Shown: piece by piece, positions 1-4,853 of the stretch
Position numbering within the stretch: position 1 is the first letter of the stretch
Layout of the letters: each line of letters opens with the position of its first letter
From: Pseudomonadota bacterium
GTDB lineage: Bacteria > Desulfobacterota > Syntrophia > Syntrophales > JADFWA01
DNA length: 6,062 bases
Assembly (NCBI GenBank): GCA_030596145.1
Contig: JAUVKS010000127.1
Coordinates: 1-6,062, forward strand
Reading direction: 5' to 3'
The notes under the pieces: model-generated
The model's input: the letters and a program-made list of their open reading frames with translations, nothing else
What the model was told of the DNA's origin: nothing
The model's database searches: none
Program-made: the position numbers and the translations under genes

Positions 1-257
1 ACTTCCAGTCGGGGAGTGTCTCCGACCTCTTCCCGTTCAAGCTCCAGTGCCGCCAGATACAGGCCAAACCCCGCGGTGATGGCTATATCACCGGCGCCCT
101 GCACAACCATTTCCTCTATCGCCCGGGCTACTTCCTCATGGCTGGCACAATAAACCGGCTCCACTTCCCGGGGCAGTTTTCTCCGGTCGATTATCGCCAG
201 TTGCTTCCCTTCCAGGTAAACGTTATTTTCCAGGTCCATCAGCAGCGGTTTCTGCAT
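1..257 (-). CDS. MtnA-like sugar-phosphate isomerase (eIF2B-related fold), N-terminal part only
   Basis: The frame runs off the left edge of the window. Its 85 visible residues align without strain to the N-terminus of S-methyl-5-thioribose-1-phosphate isomerase, a family of about 340-350 residues. Matching blocks are LAIIDRRKLPREVE (residues 19-32), the EEVARAIEEMVV helix, and ITAGFGLYLAALELE. MtnA converts methylthioribose-1-phosphate to methylthioribulose-1-phosphate in the cytosolic methionine salvage or DHAP shunt pathway. The usual RGAPAIG motif reads QGAGDIA here, so the phosphate-binding arginine is absent, and a different substrate or a diverged paralogue is possible. The ATG (255-257) directly follows the TAA of the upstream gene with no spacer. 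GGGAG sits 5 bases before it, inside the upstream gene's end, so the two are probably translationally coupled. The catalytic Cys and Asp of the family lie beyond the window and cannot be checked. Family membership is fairly secure; exact function is not. Confidence 0.75.
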   Translation of the reverse strand, partial: MQKPLLMDLENNVYLEGKQLAIIDRRKLPREVEPVYCASHEEVARAIEEMVVQGAGDIAITAGFGLYLAALELEREEVGDTPRLE

Positions 258-1010
258 TTAGGCTCCCTCTGGAAGGGTAAACCGCCACGCACAATGCCAT
301 TCTTCCGGATGCTCATCGGGAGGACACCCAATACACTCGGTCTGGATTCTTGAATCGATGCTTTCCGCAAAGAACCTGTATTCGACCAGGCCGGCGGATT
401 TACACGGGTAATCATCAAGTCCCCTCCGTTTTCTTGCCGATTGAACTCGGCAGTCATTCATCTGAAAGACAACGGTATTGGGGCCTTCATCGATGATGGT
501 CTGTACATTAATAAATGCGTACATTCGAAATGCCAGTGCCTTTTTCAATCCTTCGAGACCTGCATACTCCGGTAGACCCAAAAACTGCTTGATAGACCAT
601 GCCTCCATGGGAGAAAAACGTGTCCAGGTAGAATCATTGCAACGCTTGGCGTCGAACATATCGCGGGCATTTTCCACGGCCTGAAACCAGATACCGTCAT
701 TAGCAATCCAGTTCACACCAAGATTATTCATTAATTTGAGAAGATTTTCCTTCGACATGTCCAGTAGTACTTTTGGTACGCCATCTACCATTTCAAACCC
801 GAGTACCTTGGCCAGCCTGTTCATCTGGATATTGTAGCTGTCATTGTGTGCTACTTTCATTATATCCAGTGCCTTTTTCATCCCTACCTGGTGTTCTACC
901 TCTCTGAACCAGAGGGTATAGTGAACTATGATTCGATGAAACATATTCAAAACAAACTGTGCCATTTCTTCCTGGCTAAGATCCTCAGGTCTTTCAAGCT
1001 CTTTACTCAT
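258..1010 (-). CDS. DUF6125-like protein of unknown function, cysteine-rich C-terminus
   Basis: This 250-residue soluble protein has no signal peptide or membrane segment. I recognise it from memory as resembling the DUF6125 group found in many anaerobes. A WIANDGIWFQAVE segment (101-113) is followed by SPMEAWSIKQFLGLPE (133-148) and a conserved-looking C-terminal block, MNDCRVQSARKRRGL (184-198). Cysteines lie at 187, 203, 226, 229 and 240, including a CxxC, with His234 and His239 nearby, suggesting a metal or Fe-S site (inference). Residues 32-72 look like a weaker copy of 106-146. I chose the ATG at 1008-1010 because AAAGGAGA lies about 8 bases before it. The open frame extends back to 1178, but that part overlaps and passes the promoter at 1122-1150, so it cannot be translated from that transcript. 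It is first in a two-gene operon, with its stop abutting the MtnA-like gene. The biochemical role is unknown. Confidence 0.82.
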   Translation of the reverse strand: MSKELERPEDLSQEEMAQFVLNMFHRIIVHYTLWFREVEHQVGMKKALDIMKVAHNDSYNIQMNRLAKVLGFEMVDGVPKVLLDMSKENLLKLMNNLGVNWIANDGIWFQAVENARDMFDAKRCNDSTWTRFSPMEAWSIKQFLGLPEYAGLEGLKKALAFRMYAFINVQTIIDEGPNTVVFQMNDCRVQSARKRRGLDDYPCKSAGLVEYRFFAESIDSRIQTECIGCPPDEHPEEWHCAWRFTLPEGA

Positions 1011-1121
1011 TTCAGATTCTCCTTTCCCCTTTTTGTAATTAATAAATATCCAGTTTAGAATTCTCCACCACCCATCGAAGGAATGGAATTGACGGAAACC
1101 TCCCCTTTGTAAATTAGCAGA

Positions 1122-1150
1122 AGTATAGGAAAGTGATGGTTGAGTGTCAA
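1122..1150 (-). promoter_or_regulatory. Near-consensus sigma-70/sigma-A promoter of the DUF6125-like operon
   Basis: On the minus strand a perfect -35 box TTGACA (plus coordinates 1145-1150) is followed by exactly 17 bases and the -10 box TATACT (1122-1127, five of six consensus bases). Transcription would start near 1115, giving a leader of about 105 bases before the ATG at 1010. Such a strong match suggests a high basal level unless a repressor acts. Confidence 0.8.
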
Positions 1151-1219
1151 GGACTAACAGGCTTTTTTCTCTTGACAAAATTCCTGCTTCATTATACGGA
1201 ACACAAGGATAAATCTATC

Positions 1220-1241
1220 TCACTTTCAGTGAAAAAAGTGA
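1220..1241. repeat. Inverted repeat TCACTTT-8-AAAGTGA, possible operator
   Basis: TCACTTT (1220-1226) and AAAGTGA (1235-1241) are exact reverse complements separated by 8 bases. A smaller palindrome, TTTCA-G-TGAAA (1224-1234), is nested inside. The element lies between the two divergent promoter areas, a usual place for a regulator site. The regulator is unknown. Confidence 0.4.
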
Positions 1242-1264
1242 CCATTAGAATTACCCATCTGATG

Positions 1265-1303
1265 TTTGCTATAGCAAAAAAACTGATATTGTGGTAGTAT
1301 AAA
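1265..1303 (+). promoter_or_regulatory. Candidate mutase-operon promoter with a palindromic activator site
   Basis: TTTGCTATAGCAAA (1265-1278) is a perfect 14-bp palindrome. Twenty bases further on, TATAAA (1298-1303) could act as a -10 box, but the bases at -35 (CAAAAA, 1275-1280) are a poor match. The palindrome centre would lie roughly 38-42 bases before the expected start near 1310, where class II activators bind and replace a weak -35. This is an inference from spacing only. The leader would be about 100 bases long. Confidence 0.4.
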
Positions 1304-1333
1304 GTGTTGTTACATATAGCTGGAAGGGAAGAA

Positions 1334-1361
1334 CCGGCATTAACTTAAACATCGATGCCGG
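1334..1361 (+). promoter_or_regulatory. Leader hairpin before the mutase gene
   Basis: CCGGCAT (1334-1340) and ATGCCGG (1355-1361) form a perfect 7-bp stem with a 14-base loop. It lies within the expected mRNA leader, about 50 bases before the start codon and clear of the Shine-Dalgarno. The next T-run (1372-1376) is 10 bases downstream, so it is not a standard terminator. It could protect the 5' end of the transcript or be part of a regulatory structure. Confidence 0.4.
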
Positions 1362-1395
1362 CAAAGAGATGTTTTTATATAAAAAAATTTTACGT

Positions 1396-1402
1396 AAGGA
1401 GG
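1396..1402 (+). promoter_or_regulatory. Shine-Dalgarno AAGGAGG of the mutase large subunit
   Basis: A full AAGGAGG lies 7 bases before the ATG at 1410. This fixes the start and predicts strong translation. Confidence 0.85.
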
Positions 1403-1409
1403 GACTAAG

Positions 1410-3092
1410 ATGTATTTCGCAAAAGAGATGCTGGAACAATCCAGCACATTAAGGAAGAAATGGGAGGATGAAGTTAAGAGAGGTTTAGAAAAAAGAGCCG
1501 AGCTTAAGGAACGATTCTCCACAGTATCTGACCTCGAAATCAACAGGCTTTATGGTCCGGAAGACATTAAAGACATGGATTTTGAGAAGGATATTTCTTA
1601 TCCGGGGCAATTTCCCTACCTGCGTGGTAACCAGGTTACCGGGCATCGTGGAAGGCTCTGGACTTTCAGGATGTTTTCCGGTTTCGGTACCGCCAAAGAT
1701 ACAAACGAACGCTGGCATCAGTTGCTGAAGGCCGGACAAACGGGACTCAGTACCGCCTTCGATTTTCCGACCCTCATGGGTTATGATACGGATGACCCAA
1801 AGGCCCGAGGCGAATGCGGCAAATGTGGTGTCGCCATCGACACCCTCGAGGATTTCATGCAGCTGGTTGAAGGCATTCCAATGGATCAGATCACCACTTC
1901 AATGACCATCAATCCGCCTGCAACCGCACTATGGGCCATGTACTGTGCCGCGGCTGAAATCAAGGGCATACCACTTTCCAAGATCGGCGGAACAATTCAG
2001 AATGATATGCTCAAAGAATTCATTGCCCAGAAAACTCTTATGTGTCCGCCCAAGCCATCGGTTAAACTGATCAGTGATACCGTTGAATTCGGCACAAAGC
2101 ATGTTCCCAGATGGAACACCATCAGCATTAGCGGTTACCATATCAGGGAAGCCGGTTCAACCGCTGTTCAGGAACTCGCGTTTACACTTCGTGACGGAAT
2201 GGAATACGTTGAGGACGTTCTGGAACGCAAAGGACTCGATATAGACGAGTTCGCTCCCAGACTTTCATTCTTCTTCAACGCACACATAGATTTCTTTGAG
2301 GAAATCGCTAAAATGCGTGCAGCAAGGAGGATTTGGGCCAAGGCAATGCGTGACCGTTATAAAGCAAAGGATGAAAGATCATGGTGGATGCGCTTCCATA
2401 CCCAGACAGCCGGATGTTCGCTTACCGCTCAGCAGCCCTATAATAACGTAGTACGAACGGCTACCGAGGCACTTTCAGCCGTGCTTGGGGGAACCCAGTC
2501 CCTCCATACCAATTCACTCGATGAGGTCTGGTGCCTGCCCTCAGATTTTGCTGTGGACATCGCTTTGAAAACACAGCAGGTCATAGCAGAAGAAACCGGA
2601 GTTACCAACACGATCGACCCGCTGGCCGGATCGTACTACGTAGAAGCCCTTACCAATCAAATGGAAGAAGAGGCATGGGATTATATCCACAGGATTGATG
2701 ATATGGGTGGGATGGTAGCCGCCATTGAGAAAGGATTCCCGCAGATGGAAATCGCCGACGCCGCATACAAGTTCCAGCATCAGATTGACTCGGCGGAAAA
2801 GATTATGATTGGCGTCAACAAATACGTAACCGACGAGGTACAGGAAATTCCTCTCCTGGAGATAGAAGATCGCGTTGAGACGGAGCAGATTGAACGGTTA
2901 AACGCCTTGCGGAGAAAGCGTGACAGCAAAGCAGTCAAAAGGTGCCTTGACGACCTCAAAAATGCCTGCAAGAAGGAAGAAAATGTTATGCCTTTCTGCA
3001 TTGAAGCGGTCAAAAATCTGGTCTCTATGCAGGAAATCTGTGATGTGTATCGTGAGGTTTATGGTGAATTTCAGGATCCCGCAATGTACTAA
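1410..3092 (+). CDS. B12-dependent acyl-CoA mutase large subunit, isobutyryl-CoA mutase-like
   Basis: This 560-residue protein is the catalytic TIM-barrel subunit of the methylmalonyl-CoA mutase family, without the fused B12 domain. The family performs adenosylcobalamin radical 1,2-rearrangements of acyl-CoA skeletons in the cytosol. Visible hallmarks include GQTGLSTAFDFPTLMGYD (109-126), GTIQNDMLKEF (194-204), ISISGYHIREAGST (238-251) with Tyr243 and His244, APRLSFFFNAH (282-292) and LGGTQSLHTNSLDE (359-372). Numbering here matches the Propionibacterium enzyme over residues 72-244. Tyr89 is Phe89, Arg207 is Gln207 and Ala116 is kept. In known enzymes Phe plus Gln marks isobutyryl-CoA mutase, Arg207 is needed for methylmalonyl-CoA, and Asp at 116 marks 2-hydroxyisobutyryl-CoA mutase. 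I infer an uncharged branched acyl-CoA substrate, possibly isobutyryl-CoA. An automatic pipeline would probably label it methylmalonyl-CoA mutase. It is the first gene of a mutase, B12-subunit, chaperone operon. Confidence 0.93.
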   Translation: MYFAKEMLEQSSTLRKKWEDEVKRGLEKRAELKERFSTVSDLEINRLYGPEDIKDMDFEKDISYPGQFPYLRGNQVTGHRGRLWTFRMFSGFGTAKDTNERWHQLLKAGQTGLSTAFDFPTLMGYDTDDPKARGECGKCGVAIDTLEDFMQLVEGIPMDQITTSMTINPPATALWAMYCAAAEIKGIPLSKIGGTIQNDMLKEFIAQKTLMCPPKPSVKLISDTVEFGTKHVPRWNTISISGYHIREAGSTAVQELAFTLRDGMEYVEDVLERKGLDIDEFAPRLSFFFNAHIDFFEEIAKMRAARRIWAKAMRDRYKAKDERSWWMRFHTQTAGCSLTAQQPYNNVVRTATEALSAVLGGTQSLHTNSLDEVWCLPSDFAVDIALKTQQVIAEETGVTNTIDPLAGSYYVEALTNQMEEEAWDYIHRIDDMGGMVAAIEKGFPQMEIADAAYKFQHQIDSAEKIMIGVNKYVTDEVQEIPLLEIEDRVETEQIERLNALRRKRDSKAVKRCLDDLKNACKKEENVMPFCIEAVKNLVSMQEICDVYREVYGEFQDPAMY

Positions 3093-3104
3093 TTAAAACG
3101 ATTC

Positions 3105-3110
3105 AGGAGG
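3105..3110 (+). promoter_or_regulatory. Shine-Dalgarno AGGAGG of the B12-binding subunit
   Basis: AGGAGG lies 8 bases before the ATG at 3119, inside the 26-base gap after the mutase stop. It decides against the ATG at 3114, which is in a different frame. Confidence 0.8.
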
Positions 3111-3118
3111 AAAATGAC

Positions 3119-3523
3119 ATGGCAGAGAGAAAACTTCGTATAATGGTTGCTAAACCAGGACTTGACGGGCATGACCGTGGCGCCAGAATTCTGGCAAGGT
3201 GTTTTCGTGATGCAGGGTATGAGGTAATCTATACCGGCTGTCACCAGACTCCGGAGCAAGTTGCCGCTGCGGCGATACAGGAAGATGTTGATTGTGTGGG
3301 GCTGAGCTGTCTCTCGGGAGCGCACCGCTTTCTGTTCCCTGCGGTTGTCGAATTGTTAAAAGAGCAGGGTGCCGATGATATAACGGTTATTGGAGGTGGC
3401 ATAATACCCGCTGCCGATATCCAGTTTCTCTATGATGCGGGCCTTAAAGGTGTTTTTACCCCGGGTATCACCCTCGAAGATATCATAAAGTGGATAAATG
3501 AAAACATATCTTTAAAGGGGTAA
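3119..3523 (+). CDS. Cobalamin-binding small subunit of the acyl-CoA mutase
   Basis: This 134-residue Rossmann-like B12-binding protein is the partner of the large subunit just upstream. The signature DxHxxG is present as DGHDRG (16-21), with His18 expected to replace dimethylbenzimidazole as the lower cobalt ligand. Lys12 and Asp16 match residues of the ligand network. The other two B12 motifs are SxL at Ser63-Leu65 (LSCLSG) and the glycine run Gly92-Gly94 (IGGGIIP), followed by FTPG (113-116). The length equals a free-standing small subunit, as in split isobutyryl- and hydroxyisobutyryl-CoA mutases, rather than the fused C-terminus of methylmalonyl-CoA mutase. The GCHQTPEQ segment (40-47) is closer to those split types than to the GPLFQTPEE of the fused enzyme. 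It starts 26 bases after the mutase stop, so it is co-transcribed and probably made in matched amounts. Confidence 0.95.
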   Translation: MAERKLRIMVAKPGLDGHDRGARILARCFRDAGYEVIYTGCHQTPEQVAAAAIQEDVDCVGLSCLSGAHRFLFPAVVELLKEQGADDITVIGGGIIPAADIQFLYDAGLKGVFTPGITLEDIIKWINENISLKG

Positions 3524-3589
3524 AATAAAAAAAGTTTGTAGTTTTTGTTTTGTCGTTAAGAGCTAATCATAGAGAGGAAACGTAAATTA

Positions 3590-4555
3590 ATGAAAATAAC
3601 GAAGAAAGTGATGGAGGGGAATGTTCGTGCTGCTTCCCGTCTGATAAGAAACCTGGAAGATGATATTCCCGAAGCGCGGTCGACAATAAAACACATCTTC
3701 CCCCATACTGGGAAAGCCCATGTTATAGGTGTCACCGGTTCGCCGGGAGCTGGGAAAAGTACACTCATTGACTCCGTAATAAAAATGTACAGGGAAAGGA
3801 ACAGGACAGTAGGCGTACTTCTCGTAGACCCGACAAGTCCGTTTACCGGAGGTGCGATTCTCGGTGACAGAGTTCGCATGCAGCGTCATACTGAGGATAC
3901 AGGTGTCTTTGTGAGGAGTCTGGCCACCAGAGGCGCGCTTGGGGGCCTTTCCAAGGCGGTTGGTGATGCTATTCATGTGCTGGATGCCATGGGAAAAGAT
4001 ATCATAATTGTTGAAACCGTTGGGACAGGACAGCAGGAGGTGGAGATTATAAACCACGCTCACACTATACTTGTTGTTCTGGTTCCCGGCATGGGAGATG
4101 ATATCCAGGCTATCAAGGCAGGTATACTGGAGATCGCAGATGTATTTGTGATCAATAAGGCGGATCGTGATGGTACAGGGAAACTGTACCGGGAGCTGAT
4201 GAATATGCTCAACATGGTAAAGGACTTTCCCGGTGGATGGCGTCCCCCTATAATTAGAATAGAAAACGCGTTCGAACCAGGTCCGTTTGGGAAAAGTGTC
4301 GGTGAATTGTTTAGTAAAATAACTGAGCATTACCACAATCTTATCGAGAACGATCTTTTAGGTAGCCGGATACGACGTAAGAGATTGATGGAACTGAATG
4401 AGGCTCTCAGAGCATATATCCTTGAGCCGTTAATGAAGAAGCTTGTGGAAACCGGTGAAATGGAGCGTATGGTGGACAAGTTAATGAGAAGAGAAGCTGA
4501 TCCATACACTCTCGCCGAAGGGGTAACCAAGAAGTATTTAAATGGGACTCCCTGA
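3590..4555 (+). CDS. meaB: MeaB/ArgK-family GTPase, mutase chaperone
   Basis: This 321-residue G3E-type P-loop GTPase guards B12-dependent mutases. Family members use GTP to gate adenosylcobalamin delivery and to remove damaged cofactor. Motifs in order are Walker A GSPGAGKS (50-57), the DPTSPFTGGAILGDRVRM block (80-97), switch II ETVGTGQQE (142-150), PGMGDDIQAIKAGILEIAD (166-184) and the guanine-specifying NKAD (189-192). A basic C-terminal helical tail (from about 255) is typical of the dimerisation arm. Switch II usually reads VGVGQSE, and the segment before the last helix (224-240, IENAFEPGPFGKSVGEL) replaces the usual A-x-x-G-x-G-I region, so its G5 loop is altered. It starts 66 bases after the B12 subunit; GAGAGG lies 12 bases before the ATG, a long spacing that suggests lower translation. 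In-frame TAA at 3557-3559 and no earlier ATG fix the start. Position indicates it serves this mutase. Confidence 0.93.
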   Translation: MKITKKVMEGNVRAASRLIRNLEDDIPEARSTIKHIFPHTGKAHVIGVTGSPGAGKSTLIDSVIKMYRERNRTVGVLLVDPTSPFTGGAILGDRVRMQRHTEDTGVFVRSLATRGALGGLSKAVGDAIHVLDAMGKDIIIVETVGTGQQEVEIINHAHTILVVLVPGMGDDIQAIKAGILEIADVFVINKADRDGTGKLYRELMNMLNMVKDFPGGWRPPIIRIENAFEPGPFGKSVGELFSKITEHYHNLIENDLLGSRIRRKRLMELNEALRAYILEPLMKKLVETGEMERMVDKLMRREADPYTLAEGVTKKYLNGTP

Positions 4556-4565
4556 CATCAGATCT

Positions 4566-4613
4566 CAGGCCCGGGAAGAGTCGCTTTTGCGGATTCCCGG
4601 GCCTGTTGTTTTT
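4566..4613 (+). terminator. Strong intrinsic terminator of the mutase operon
   Basis: CAGGCCCGGGAA (4566-4577) pairs perfectly with TTCCCGGGCCTG (4594-4605), a 12-bp GC-rich stem beginning 10 bases after the meaB stop. The 16-base loop can fold further through CGC/GCG around TTTT. The tail TTGTTTTT (4606-4613) completes a Rho-independent terminator. Confidence 0.92.
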
Positions 4614-4853
4614 GATTTCCGTAAATTTCAAGTCTTTCCCCCTTCATTCTTTCTGAAAACTTTGCATAACTACCAAAAGCAGCATAGAGCTTTGGATTGT
4701 AGGGTCGGGTTTTACACCCGACCGCAAATGGTGGTATACCCGCCTGCCATTGCAAGGCACGAGCGGGCAGGTAAAATGCCATCTTACAGAATTGTGAAGC
4801 TCCGCCCTTCGGGCTCGCAATAACGAAGTAAAAACTTAAAGGAAACAGAAGGA
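4614..4853. repeat. Spacer packed with short palindromes, likely dispersed intergenic repeats
   Basis: No gene is seen in these 240 bases. Three hairpin-forming elements follow one another. GGTCGGGT (4703-4710) pairs with ACCCGACC (4716-4723) around a 5-base loop. CCTGCC (4743-4748) pairs with GGCAGG (4766-4771), the loop holding ATTGCAAGGCACGAG. GCCC-TTC-GGGC (4804-4814) is followed by TCGCAATAACG. The pieces resemble, from general familiarity, the palindromic repeats scattered between genes in many environmental anaerobes (ATTGCGAGGCACGAG-type and CTTCGGGCTCGCAATGACG-type units). That identity is inference, since only one copy of each can be seen here. Confidence 0.5.
4750..4777 (+). promoter_or_regulatory. 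Possible promoter of the M24 peptidase gene
   Basis: TTGCAA (4750-4755) and TAAAAT (4772-4777) are separated by 16 bases and match four and five of six consensus positions. Transcription would start near 4784, about 70 bases before the ATG. The site lies inside the palindromic repeat region, so a chance match is quite possible. Some promoter is needed because a strong terminator lies upstream. Confidence 0.33.

Larger units (their letters stand above)
1011..1409. other. Gene-free divergent control region
   Basis: No credible gene lies in these 399 bases. They separate two divergent operons and are rich in A and T. From left to right they hold the leader of the minus-strand gene (1011 to about 1115), its promoter (1122-1150), an inverted repeat at 1220-1241, a perfect palindrome at 1265-1278, a weak plus-strand -10 box at 1298-1303, a hairpin at 1334-1361, a TTTTT-ATAT-AAAAA palindrome at 1372-1385 and the mutase Shine-Dalgarno at 1396-1402. 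No cobalamin riboswitch or B12 box was recognised, although the operon's product needs B12. Confidence 0.7.

Noticed and set aside
1055..1075. Six-codon minus-strand leader ORF (MGGGEF) before the DUF6125-like gene
   Set aside because: The nearest purine-rich stretch is about 20 bases upstream of its ATG, too far for a ribosome site, and the peptide has no attenuator-like codon run.
1011..1178. Upstream extension of the DUF6125-like gene to an ATG at 1178 (306 residues)
   Set aside because: It would run through and beyond the strong minus-strand promoter at 1122-1150, has no good Shine-Dalgarno, and the extra 56 residues resemble nothing. The ATG at 1010 has AAAGGAGA in front.
1172..1198. 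Plus-strand TTGACA (1172-1177) followed by TATACG (1193-1198) as the mutase promoter
   Set aside because: The spacer is only 15 bases and the -10 match is poor; it would give a leader of over 200 bases. It remains a weak alternative.
1304..1409. Cobalamin riboswitch before the mutase
   Set aside because: The leader is about 100 bases, has a single hairpin and no recognisable B12 box.
3587..4336. Long minus-strand open frame (249 codons) opposite meaB
   Set aside because: It is wholly antisense to a gene with clear GTPase motifs, has no recognisable domain and reads as low-quality composition; a shadow frame.
4703..4814. CRISPR array or tRNA gene in the repeat-rich spacer
   Set aside because: The three hairpins differ in sequence and spacing, there are no regular direct repeats, and no cloverleaf with a T-loop GTTCRA is found.
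4542..4823. Plus-strand open frame of 93 codons across the terminator and repeats
   Set aside because: It overlaps the meaB end, runs through the terminator hairpin and palindromes, and its start lacks a Shine-Dalgarno.
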